NCBI GenBank assembly: GCA_017861495.1
Contig: JAGFXW010000038.1
Coordinates: 1 to 29,687 of the forward strand
From: Bacillota bacterium
GTDB lineage: Bacteria > Bacillota_C > Negativicutes > CTSoil-072
DNA length: 29,687 bases
Direction: 5' to 3'
Below the pieces are notes generated by a model. That model ran no database searches, was not told the DNA's origin, and was given only the letters and a program-made list of their open reading frames with translations. The translations under genes and the position numbers were made by a program. Positions 8,358 to 16,056 of this stretch are shown here, piece by piece; positions within the stretch are counted from its first letter, which is position 1; each line of letters starts with the position of its first letter.

Positions 8358-8458
8358 TCACGATCATAACCGGAACAGTGGAATAGGTGACTACAGGACA
8401 TTTTTGAAATCAGATGCCCAAATCATAGTCTGTTGTAACTAATTTTTTTATTTTCCAT
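8358..8458 (-). pseudogene. Probable remnant of a universal stress protein (UspA-like) gene
   Basis: Just after ppsA there is a textbook start site: AGGAGG, seven bases, then an ATG at 8458. It opens an ORF of only 11 codons (MENKKISYNRL, stop). About 50 bases further on, in another frame, a segment reads PVVTYSTVPVMIVK and stops at 8358, closely resembling the C-terminal strand of UspA-family proteins, which usually end in VPV-hydrophobic-VK/R. The simplest reading is a usp gene that has lost its middle. UspA proteins are normally about 140 residues, so nearly all of the nucleotide-binding domain is gone. The assignment rests on a short match and is tentative. An alternative is a coincidental peptide-like stretch in ppsA's 3' UTR. 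Confidence 0.35.
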
Positions 8459-8506
8459 GATAAAACCTCCTTTATTTTGAGATACATTAGGCAATATAAA
8501 GTTTAC

Positions 8507-10918
8507 TTATTTTGAAAGCTTGTTTTCCATATCGGCAACTATAACAGTGATCCTCATGATCGAGTCCGGATTCAAGGACATAGAATCTATTTCTTCTCTT
8601 ACTAAGAATTCAGCAAACTCAGGATAATCACTCGGCGCTTGCCCACAAAGGCCGCTGTGGCGGTGGTTTTTTTTAGCGCCTTGAATAGCTAAAGATACCA
8701 TTTTTAGAACTCCCGGATCTCGTTCGTCAAAATCATGTGACACGAGTGCAGAGTCGCGATCTACGCCGAGTGTCAATTGAGTCAAGTCATTAGAGCCAAT
8801 AGAAAACCCGTCGAAAAACCGGCTGAATTCGTCAATTAACACCACATTATTCGGTATTTCGCACATCACATAAATCTCAAGCTTATTTTCTCCCCGCTTC
8901 AGTCCATTTTTAGCCATCTCGTTTAACACATTTTCAGCTTCTTTTACCCGTCGGCAAAACGGAATCATGATGATCAGATTGGTCAATCCCATATCTTCCC
9001 GCACGCGTTTCATTGCTTTGCACTCAAGAGCAAAACCTTCCCGGTATTTTTCATCATAATATCGTGATGCGCCACGGAAGCCAATCATTGGATTTTCCTC
9101 TATTGGTTCAAAATATTTTCCACCTATTAGGCTGGCATATTCGTTGGTTTTGAAGTCGCTCATCCGCACGATTACCGGTTTTGGATAGAACGCCGCTGCG
9201 ATTGTGCCAACTCCATTGGCAAGTTTTTCGACAAAATAATCCTCTTTTGATACATAACCAAAAGTAAGTTGTTCGATTTTTTTCTTTTCCTCTTCATCAG
9301 TAATTTTTTCCGGATGAATAAGCGCCATGGGATGTATTTGTATATAGCTGGTAATAATAAATTCCATTCGTGCCAGACCTACGCCGTCATTTGGAATCAT
9401 AGAGAAAGAAAAGGCTTGGTCAGGGTCTCCCAAGTTCATCATAATCTTTGTCCTTGGTCGTTTCAAATCAGAAAGACTGATTTTTTCGACATGAAATGGC
9501 AACACCCCCTGGTATACCTTCCCTTCATCCCCCTCCGCACAGCTTACGGTTGCTTCATCGCCGGTATGAATTGTTTCTGTAGCATCTGTTGTTCCCACGA
9601 CAGCAGGAATACCCAATTCACGACTAACAATGGCTGCATGGCAAGTCCTTCCCCCTTTGTTCGTTACAATCGCTGCAGCCGTTTTCATTACAGGTTCCCA
9701 GTCAGGTGTAGTGGTATCGGCTACAAGAATTTCTCCCGGCTTAAAAGAGGACAGATGAAATGCGTCTTTTATAACATGGACTTTTCCACTCCCAATTTTT
9801 TCACCTACACTTTTTCCAATTGCTAACACTGGTCCCTTTTTATCCAGAAAATAGGTTTCAAGAACATCCTGCTGTTTCACCGATTGGACCGTTTCCGGTC
9901 GTGCCTGAACAATAAATAGTTCGCCGCTGATGCCGTCTTTTGCCCATTCAATGTCCATAGGCCGGTTTTCTCCGGCTTTTGCGGAATAATGCTCTTCAAT
10001 GATGAGTGCGTACCCTGTTAACTTTAGAACCTCATCATCGGTTAGACAAAAACGCTTACGGTCTGCATCCGGCACTTCGACATTCCGTGTCATAGCTTTA
10101 GAACCGCCTTGGCCATAGATCATTTTTATTCTTTTGTCTCCGAGATTTTTTCGGATAATCGCTTGATAACCCTTCCTGAATGTCGGTTTGAAAACATAGT
10201 ATTCATCCGGATTTACTGCTCCCTGAACAATATTTTCGCCGAGTCCGTAACAGGCGGTTATAAACACTACATCACGAAATCCAGTTTCTGTATCGAGAGT
10301 GAATGTGATCCCACTTGTGGCCAAGTCAGAACGGACCATTTTCATTACCCCGATTGAAAGTGCAACTTTGAAATGATCGAAGTGGTTATCAATGCGATAC
10401 GATATAGCCCGGTCAGTAAAAAGGGAGGCAAAACACTTACTACACGCCTCCCGCAAGGAGAGTTCCCCTTGAATATTCAAATAAGTTTCCTGCTGACCGG
10501 CGAATGAGGCCGTAGGAAGGTCTTCCGCTGTAGCAGAACTACGTACTGCAACATCGACTTCAGCGCCATATTCATCGCATAAGCGCTTATATGCACTCTT
10601 TATTTCCAACCAGACATTGTCTGGTATTCCCGCTTTTAAAATCAAATCCCGAGCGCGCTTACCGCGAGTTGCAAGATCAACCAAGTTCGTCTTGTCCAGA
10701 CCTGCCATTGTATCTTTCAGGTCGTCCAAGATTCCGGCTGATTTTATCATAGACCAATACGCATCACTATTAATAGCAAATCCGTTCGGTATCTTGATTC
10801 CTTTGCCCGTCAGCTCTCGATACATTTCTCCCAAAGAGGCGTTTTTTCCGCCCACCTTACCGACGTCTTCAATTCCGATTTCATCAAACCAATGAATAAA
10901 CTTGGCGATCTGTTTCAT
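8507..10918 (-). CDS. ppsA: Phosphoenolpyruvate synthase
   Basis: PpsA converts pyruvate, ATP and water to phosphoenolpyruvate, AMP and phosphate, feeding gluconeogenesis. The 803-residue protein has three parts in the usual order. The N-terminal ATP-grasp domain (about 1-340) holds KVGGKNASLGEM and RSSATAEDLPTASFAGQQETYLN. The swivelling phosphohistidine domain has GGRTCHAAIVSRELGIPAVVGT, with the phosphorylated His near residue 427. The C-terminal PEP/pyruvate TIM barrel includes GSNDLTQLTLGVDRD and GLCGQAPSDYPE. The start is the ATG at 10918 with a GGGGGAG site eight bases upstream. It lies 70 bases after the molybdoenzyme gene with no terminator between, so it may be partly co-transcribed with it and then also fall under the c-di-GMP riboswitch. 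Confidence 0.96.
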   Translation of the reverse strand: MKQIAKFIHWFDEIGIEDVGKVGGKNASLGEMYRELTGKGIKIPNGFAINSDAYWSMIKSAGILDDLKDTMAGLDKTNLVDLATRGKRARDLILKAGIPDNVWLEIKSAYKRLCDEYGAEVDVAVRSSATAEDLPTASFAGQQETYLNIQGELSLREACSKCFASLFTDRAISYRIDNHFDHFKVALSIGVMKMVRSDLATSGITFTLDTETGFRDVVFITACYGLGENIVQGAVNPDEYYVFKPTFRKGYQAIIRKNLGDKRIKMIYGQGGSKAMTRNVEVPDADRKRFCLTDDEVLKLTGYALIIEEHYSAKAGENRPMDIEWAKDGISGELFIVQARPETVQSVKQQDVLETYFLDKKGPVLAIGKSVGEKIGSGKVHVIKDAFHLSSFKPGEILVADTTTPDWEPVMKTAAAIVTNKGGRTCHAAIVSRELGIPAVVGTTDATETIHTGDEATVSCAEGDEGKVYQGVLPFHVEKISLSDLKRPRTKIMMNLGDPDQAFSFSMIPNDGVGLARMEFIITSYIQIHPMALIHPEKITDEEEKKKIEQLTFGYVSKEDYFVEKLANGVGTIAAAFYPKPVIVRMSDFKTNEYASLIGGKYFEPIEENPMIGFRGASRYYDEKYREGFALECKAMKRVREDMGLTNLIIMIPFCRRVKEAENVLNEMAKNGLKRGENKLEIYVMCEIPNNVVLIDEFSRFFDGFSIGSNDLTQLTLGVDRDSALVSHDFDERDPGVLKMVSLAIQGAKKNHRHSGLCGQAPSDYPEFAEFLVREEIDSMSLNPDSIMRITVIVADMENKLSK

Positions 10919-10988
10919 TTGACGATCTCCCCCTTTATCTTCATTTTGATAAACAAATTCTCAAAAAATCATTCATCTATCTGAAAAA

Positions 10989-12167
10989 CTACTTACCTTG
11001 TACCCACGCGTCATTTTCGTACCCTCTGCTTTCCCAGTAACCCACATGAGGTTCATTAATCAATTCTATAGCATTAACCCATTTTACGCCTTTATAGGCA
11101 TACATTTGGGGGACAATCAAACGAACCGGTCCTCCTAAATCAGAAGGGATTGGCTCACCATCCATTAACATCGCCACCATAACATCTTCCATTCTCGCCT
11201 GCTTTATACCGAGGGCGCTGGTATAAATTCCATCCCCTGAATAAAACTTGACGAATTCAGCCTGAGTTTTTACTCCTGCGAGATCTAAAAGCGCAGCGAG
11301 TTGTATCCCTTCGTAGGTTATGTGCAAAACTGACCAGCCAGTAATACAATAAAAATTACTGACTTGAACTTTACGAGGCACATCAAGAAACTCTTTCCAA
11401 GAGAACGTTATCGATTTTTCAACCAATCCAAACACTCTAAATCGCCATTCTTCCGAATTAATACAAGGGATCTTTGTCACGGTGAAAACTTCAAATTCTC
11501 CCGAATATCCTCCTCCGATCGGAGGGACAGATCCCAAGTTAGGAATAGGTTGTGGATCTATTTTATTGCAATTCCGGTATTTTTTAGCTGTTCTAGAAGA
11601 GATAGTCAAATCTTCATTTTGCCACAGCCATTTTGCAACGGCTCCGCCAGACAATAATGCCACTGCAGCCGAGACCGAGCCAATAAATGATCTTCGCCCC
11701 ATTTTAAATCCTTTTTCGACAGAATCTAACTTCGCATCTTCAAACGGCTTCCAGATAAATATCATTAATCTGAAGATACTGTGATATACGACTGCCAGTG
11801 AGCCCAATGCTACAATTTCTCTATGCCAGTTTATACTTGAAAATCCAGTAAGGTTCGAAATATCAACACCCAATACCAATAATATTCCGGTCAAAGATAC
11901 TCCAGCAGCAACAAAGATAGAAAGCAGGTTCATGATTTTTCTGATATCCTGCCCTTTTAAATTGTCCCAATTTCTTACTAAAACACTGCAGTAAATCACA
12001 AGTGTAACTATAAAAAAACTGCCGGCAAAAATATGAGTATAGCGCAGAAAAATCCGCAAGGTCGATAATGCGTCTCTGGAAAATGAACTATTAAGGATCA
12101 ACCCTGTCGTAATCAGACAAAGGGTTACCGCAATGTGATAACTATGCAGCCTATTATATTGGTTCAT
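10989..12167 (-). CDS. Fused membrane cytochrome b-like / sulfite-oxidase-type molybdopterin oxidoreductase
   Basis: This 392-residue protein joins two modules. Residues about 10-140 form four membrane helices with histidines at 11, 45, 115 and 129, a pattern suited to binding two b-type hemes. After a linker comes a twin-arginine motif (MGRRSFIG, RR at 158-159) and a fifth hydrophobic segment, then a soluble domain (about 205-385) of the sulfite oxidase / MsrP fold. It carries FYCITGWSV, with Cys274 as the expected molybdenum ligand, and the family's GGPVRLIVPQMYAYKGVKWV motif. Known relatives include the periplasmic methionine-sulfoxide reductase MsrP, which works with a separate heme membrane protein, MsrQ; here both roles may sit in one chain. 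The substrate cannot be told from the sequence. The start is the ATG at 12167, with GGGAGG eight bases upstream. The gene sits behind a c-di-GMP riboswitch. Confidence 0.85.
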   Translation of the reverse strand: MNQYNRLHSYHIAVTLCLITTGLILNSSFSRDALSTLRIFLRYTHIFAGSFFIVTLVIYCSVLVRNWDNLKGQDIRKIMNLLSIFVAAGVSLTGILLVLGVDISNLTGFSSINWHREIVALGSLAVVYHSIFRLMIFIWKPFEDAKLDSVEKGFKMGRRSFIGSVSAAVALLSGGAVAKWLWQNEDLTISSRTAKKYRNCNKIDPQPIPNLGSVPPIGGGYSGEFEVFTVTKIPCINSEEWRFRVFGLVEKSITFSWKEFLDVPRKVQVSNFYCITGWSVLHITYEGIQLAALLDLAGVKTQAEFVKFYSGDGIYTSALGIKQARMEDVMVAMLMDGEPIPSDLGGPVRLIVPQMYAYKGVKWVNAIELINEPHVGYWESRGYENDAWVQGK

Positions 12168-12289
12168 CAACCTAACCTCCCATTATGGCCTGCATCAAAC
12201 TTCATAAATATAAATATCCTTAAAAAAACTTTTCTTAGTGATAAAGATAGAAAATAGTTGAGAGCAAAATTTTTTTACTCTCATAACAC

Positions 12290-12337
12290 AAAAAAACCGC
12301 CAGATCACAACCGGATACTCCGATGCGGCCTGGCAGT
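12290..12337 (-). terminator. Terminator controlled by the c-di-GMP riboswitch
   Basis: ACUGCCAG (12330-12337) and CUGGCGGU (12296-12303) pair over eight positions, followed by seven U residues. The left arm contains the GCCAG strand that also closes aptamer stem P1, so terminator and folded aptamer exclude each other. A second inverted repeat (GAGAG/CTCTC, 12260-12282) follows. Confidence 0.8.
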
Positions 12338-12405
12338 CATAAGCCTGTTCTCCGTGGCTTTTAGACCCACGGCTTTGCGTCCTTGCCTTTTAGCAAGTTT
12401 GCCAA
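12330..12405 (-). promoter_or_regulatory. Class I cyclic-di-GMP riboswitch (GEMM-I)
   Basis: The minus strand shows the GEMM-I core in order: GGCAAAC, a CUUGC/GCAAG hairpin, the hallmark GGACGCAAAGC (12372-12382), a CCGUGG/CCACGG hairpin, and UUAUGACUGCCAGG. P1 is UUGGC (12401-12405) with GCCAG (12330-12334). The base before CAAAC is G, as in c-di-GMP-binding members rather than the cGAMP-preferring variants, which carry A there. Because P1 and the terminator share GCCAG, ligand binding should favour read-through, an ON switch. That direction is inferred from the pairing, not measured. Confidence 0.93.
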
Positions 12406-12414
12406 TTACTATAT

Positions 12415-12443
12415 TATTATCTGTATGATGAGAAAAATTTAAA
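12415..12443 (-). promoter_or_regulatory. Possible promoter for the riboswitch transcript
   Basis: A TTTAAA at 12438-12443 and a GATAATAATAT stretch around 12411-12421 lie just ahead of the aptamer, so the RNA would start right at P1. The boxes fit a weak SigA promoter, or loosely a flagellar-type sigma-28 promoter (TAAA then CAGATAA). Another TATAAT lies further upstream near 12455. The choice is uncertain. Confidence 0.35.
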
Positions 12444-12685
12444 CTACTTATTCATATTATACTATATTGGAATAGCGTTTCCTATGGTTAGACAAATAAT
12501 TTCGAATTTTAAAACAATTGTTTTTACTATGTTTGCAGCCCAGATTAGTTCTCAGTTTTTGCAAAACAACCTACAGAATATTCATATATAACGTTTTGAA
12601 AACAAAGGAAGTATTTTTTTTAGCAAGAATGAATATACTTATGTGGAAGTACCCTATCATTTTATTCTGATTCGGAGGTCATTTT
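12444..12685. other. AT-rich intergenic region between divergent units
   Basis: These bases separate the minus-strand riboswitch transcript from the plus-strand 81-residue gene. The stretch is very AT-rich, with several weak -10-like sequences on both strands, but no promoter I would call for the plus-strand gene and no ORF. It presumably holds divergent promoters. Confidence 0.5.
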
Positions 12686-12931
12686 ATGAAAGTAACGGTC
12701 AATAAAGATTTTTTCTTAGGCCAAGCTCTCCCTATCATGAAATTTGATCGCATCTCTATTGCAGCATATGGTGGAATACTTTCTGTGGCTAGCTTCGGTA
12801 ATGTTGAGAATTTTCGTGTGCCGGCGTTCGTACTAGAACCTGGCCAAGCTTATTTGACGGCTGTTGAGTGGCATGATCTGGTAATGAAAGTGAAAGCAGA
12901 AGCAAATAAAATGGTAGATATTATAGTATAA
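12686..12931 (+). CDS. Hypothetical 81-residue protein
   Basis: I do not recognise this family. The product is a small soluble protein with no signal peptide, membrane segment, cysteine or known motif; its middle is rich in small and hydrophobic residues (ISIAAYGGILSVASFG) and the C-terminal part looks helical (AVEWHDLVMKVKAEANKMV). The ORF is credible: a CGGAGG lies eight bases before the ATG. The next gene, a DUF169 protein, starts about 40 bases after its stop on the same strand, so the two are probably one operon and may act together. Nothing in the sequence shows its function. Confidence 0.7.
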   Translation: MKVTVNKDFFLGQALPIMKFDRISIAAYGGILSVASFGNVENFRVPAFVLEPGQAYLTAVEWHDLVMKVKAEANKMVDIIV

Positions 12932-12971
12932 CAACATGTATACGCTGATAAAGCGATTAAGGAGGTTTACC

Positions 12972-13715
12972 ATGCATAGCGAAATATCTTCCCGCTTAAA
13001 ACTGCGGTATTCGCCGGTAGCTATTGTATTCACTGATGAAAAACCTGCCGGCGCACTCGAATTTCTTGAAGGCCGCCGCGGCTGTGTAGTCGCAATGCTG
13101 ACTGCTGCCGCCAAAGGCCGGCAAGCAGTTTTTAGCCGCCGCACATTTGGTTGCCCAGGCGGCATCGTCGGCCTTGGCTTCGGTAATTCCCACAACAATT
13201 TTCCCGGCGGCTTTGAATATTTTCTCTCTACCGGTCGCGGTGAAGGCTATCCTGAAGGTGAAGGGTATAAAATGTCTCCCGACCTGGTAAAAAGTTTTCA
13301 AGAAGTTCTGCCGTATACCAATATTCCTTATCCATACGTTGTTTTTAAACCATTGGATACGGTTGATCCCGAGAAAGAAGAACCCAAAATCATTGTGTTC
13401 TATGCCAATCCGGATCAGCTATCCGCACTTGTTGTATTAGCCAACTATGGACGTCCCAATAATGACAACGTCATTATTCCCTTCGGAGCAGGCTGCCATT
13501 CTGTCTGCCTGATTCCTTTACATGAGGCCTCCCAACAACGCCCACGCGCTGTAGTCGGCATGGTTGATATTTCGGCGCGGCCATACATTGACGCTGACCT
13601 GCTGTCTTTCAGTGTTCCATATCCCATGTTCCGTGAAATGGAAGAAAATATTCCGGGCAGTTTTCTCGACAAACATGCTTGGCAAAAAGTAGTCCAACGT
13701 CTTCCAACGAAATGA
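12972..13715 (+). CDS. DUF169 family protein
   Basis: DUF169 proteins occur mainly in anaerobes and archaea and have no settled function. The 247-residue product matches the family pattern: LKLRYSPVAI and FTDEKPAGA near the start, then GRRGCVVAMLTAAAKGRQAVF, TFGCPGGIVGLGFG, FPGGFEYFLSTG, and later IIPFGAGCHSVCLIPL. The conserved cysteines in GCVV, FGCPGG and GAGCHSVC suggest metal or cofactor binding, which is inference. The ATG at 12972 has a GGAGG six bases upstream; an in-frame ATG at 12936 lacks one. It follows the 81-residue gene and ends one base from the end of pyrR on the other strand, with no visible terminator. Confidence 0.88.
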   Translation: MHSEISSRLKLRYSPVAIVFTDEKPAGALEFLEGRRGCVVAMLTAAAKGRQAVFSRRTFGCPGGIVGLGFGNSHNNFPGGFEYFLSTGRGEGYPEGEGYKMSPDLVKSFQEVLPYTNIPYPYVVFKPLDTVDPEKEEPKIIVFYANPDQLSALVVLANYGRPNNDNVIIPFGAGCHSVCLIPLHEASQQRPRAVVGMVDISARPYIDADLLSFSVPYPMFREMEENIPGSFLDKHAWQKVVQRLPTK

Positions 13716-13716
13716 G

Positions 13717-14283
<567 letters not shown>

Positions 14284-14334
14284 CTATCTTCTTTTAACCG
14301 TTTCGTTTACTCATTGCTACTAATTCCGCGTTGA

Positions 14335-15264
14335 CTATTTATGCATTTTGGACCGCAAAGCAGCCAGAATAGCCAACATATCTTCGGGGAGCGGAGCACA
14401 AAAAACCATTTCTTCACCAGTTGCCGGATGGGAAAAATGAAGCTCCGCCGAATGTAATGCTTGTCCATCTATGGGAAAAATCGCTTGGCGCGGCCCATAT
14501 TTCGGATCACCCAAGACCGGATGGCCGATGTACGCCATGTGCACCCGTATTTGATGCGTACGTCCCGTTAAAAGTGAACACTCCACCAAGGTGAAATCGC
14601 CAAATCGTTCTAAAACACGAAACTTGGTTGTTGCAGGTTTGCTATTTTTAAAAGTAACCGCCATTTTTTTTCGATCGACAGGATGTCTGCCAATTGGCGC
14701 GTCAATGATTCCTTCATTTTCTTTAATATTTCCATGGACAATGGCATAATAAAGCCTGCCGGCTGTTCTCGCCTTGATTTGCTCAGCAAGGCTCATATGG
14801 GCACGGTCATTTTTTGCCGCCACCATAACGCCTGAGGTATCTTTATCCAAGCGGTGGACAATTCCAGGCCGCAAATCGCCATTAATTCCGGATAAATCAT
14901 GACAATGCCGGAGCAAAGCGTTCACCAGCGTTCCGGTTTCATGACCGGCAGCCGGATGTACAACCAGTCCGCGCGGTTTGTTGACAACAATAACATCTTC
15001 ATCTTCATAACAAACCGTCAAGGGAATATCTTCCGCTTCGTTTTTGGGCTGGCTTATCTCAGGAATGACCAGCGCAATGCAGTCGTTAGCAGCGACTTTA
15101 TAATTAGCGCGCACAGCTTTTCCGTTCACTAAAACGTGTCCGGCGGTAATTAATTTTTGTACATGTGACCGGGAAAAGGTTTCGATACATGCAGTCAAAT
15201 AGACATCGATCCGTTCGCCTTTGTCGTTATCAGTCACAATAAATTGATAATGGTCACCAGTCAT
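14335..15264 (-). CDS. rluD: RluA/RluD-family 23S rRNA pseudouridine synthase
   Basis: This family turns specific uridines of 23S rRNA into pseudouridine. The 309-residue protein has an N-terminal S4 RNA-binding domain (about 14-75), then the catalytic domain with VVNKPRGLVVHPAAGHETGT, the signature HRLDKDTSG containing the catalytic Asp140, and LLTGRTHQIRVHMAYIGHPVLGD. The start at 15264 is supported by an AAGAGG site and an ATGA overlap with the lspA stop, so the two genes are translationally coupled. The exact target uridine (RluD or RluA-like) cannot be fixed from sequence alone. Confidence 0.93.
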   Translation of the reverse strand: MTGDHYQFIVTDNDKGERIDVYLTACIETFSRSHVQKLITAGHVLVNGKAVRANYKVAANDCIALVIPEISQPKNEAEDIPLTVCYEDEDVIVVNKPRGLVVHPAAGHETGTLVNALLRHCHDLSGINGDLRPGIVHRLDKDTSGVMVAAKNDRAHMSLAEQIKARTAGRLYYAIVHGNIKENEGIIDAPIGRHPVDRKKMAVTFKNSKPATTKFRVLERFGDFTLVECSLLTGRTHQIRVHMAYIGHPVLGDPKYGPRQAIFPIDGQALHSAELHFSHPATGEEMVFCAPLPEDMLAILAALRSKMHK

Positions 15265-15713
15265 GGTTTTTCCTCTTCTTTTCGCATTACATATAAATAC
15301 GTAATAATAATACAAACGACCCCACAAACAATAGCTATATCTGCTATATTAAAGATCGGCCAAATACGGAAGTCCAAAAAATCTACCACTTCGCCATAAC
15401 GGATGCGGTCAAACAAATTACCAATCGCACCGCCTGTCAATAGTCCAATTCCATACCGCAACAAACGATATCGTACAGGAATCCGAGGAACATACCAAAT
15501 CGCTGCTGCAACCATCAGAACCGAGACAATAATAAAAAATCCGGTTTGATATTCTAAAATTCCAAACGCAGCGCCCGGGTTCATAATATACGTAATATGG
15601 AACACATTCTTTATGATCGGGATAGACATCCCCGGCCACATGGATGTTTCAATATAATACTTTGACAAACGGTCCAACGCTATGACGATAACCGCCAATA
15701 AAAATACCGGCAC
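15261..15713 (-). CDS. lspA: Lipoprotein signal peptidase (signal peptidase II)
   Basis: LspA is the membrane aspartic protease that cuts the signal peptide from lipoproteins after lipid attachment. The 150-residue protein has four membrane segments and both catalytic aspartates, Asp111 in YGEVVDFLDF and Asp125 in FNIADIAI, along with NPGAAFG and GGAIGNLFDR. I chose the GTG at 15713 because GGAG lies eight bases ahead and the protein then begins at the first membrane helix (PVFLLAVIVIALDRLSKYY). An in-frame TTG at 15761 has no binding site. It overlaps rluD by four bases. A weak promoter (TTGCAT/TACTAT) lies just upstream. Confidence 0.94.
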   Translation of the reverse strand: MPVFLLAVIVIALDRLSKYYIETSMWPGMSIPIIKNVFHITYIMNPGAAFGILEYQTGFFIIVSVLMVAAAIWYVPRIPVRYRLLRYGIGLLTGGAIGNLFDRIRYGEVVDFLDFRIWPIFNIADIAIVCGVVCIIITYLYVMRKEEEKP

Positions 15714-15790
15714 TGTTCCCTCTCCTATAACCCAAACAATAATAGTATATATAAACTGCAACTATGCAATGAAATATTCGCCTATATTGT

Positions 15791-15826
15791 AAAAGAGCCC
15801 AGGAAATCGCTCCTGAGCTCTTTTTA
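15791..15826. terminator. Terminator between the ferredoxin and lspA
   Basis: AAAGAGCUCAGGA and UCCUGGGCUCUUU form a 13-pair stem with one G-U pair and a U run on the minus strand just after the ferredoxin stop. T runs on both sides would let it work both ways. Confidence 0.9.
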
Positions 15827-15829
15827 CCC

Positions 15830-15996
15830 TTATTCGCCTGGGCTGATAGCTCCTACTGGACAAGTATCTGCACAAGATCCGCAGTCGACGCAATTTTCGT
15901 CGATATTGTATTGCGCGTCCCCTTCAGTGATCGCACCTACCGGGCAAGCAGCTGCACAAGCGCCCACTTGATACATTCGCTGTTAATTACATACAT
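15830..15996 (-). pseudogene. 2[4Fe-4S] ferredoxin gene with one-base frameshift
   Basis: Clostridial-type ferredoxins carry electrons at low potential in anaerobic metabolism. Read with one inserted base near 15965, the gene gives 55 residues with the classic layout: MYVINSECIKCGACAAACPVG..., then NCVDCGSCADTCPVGAISPGE. That is two CxxCxxCxxxCP clusters. As written, the second cysteine codon reads TG-GGC instead of TGC-GGC, which shifts the frame and stops translation after 19 codons. It has its own promoter, a GGAGG nine bases before the ATG at 15996, and a terminator. The intact expression signals suggest either a sequencing or assembly error or a very recent mutation. Confidence 0.9.
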
Positions 15997-16026
15997 GGTT
16001 GTTCACCTCCCATCTTCGATGAAGTT

Positions 16027-16055
16027 ATTATATCATATTTACCAGAGTTGCAAAA
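16027..16055 (-). promoter_or_regulatory. SigA-type promoter for the ferredoxin gene
   Basis: A perfect TATAAT (16027-16032) with a TTTTGC -35 (16050-16055) 17 bases upstream lies about 30 bases before the ferredoxin start codon, overlapping the gap before the TVP38 gene's end. Confidence 0.7.
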
Positions 16056-16056
16056 T

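Noticed and set aside
9269..9826. Plus-strand ORF of 185 codons
   Set aside because: It is antisense inside ppsA, with a cysteine- and phenylalanine-rich translation typical of a shadow frame and no start signal.
12330..12405. Molybdenum-cofactor riboswitch, suspected because a Mo enzyme follows
   Set aside because: The core GGACGCAAAGC with the two flanking hairpins is the c-di-GMP-I (GEMM) pattern. I see no Moco-motif core.
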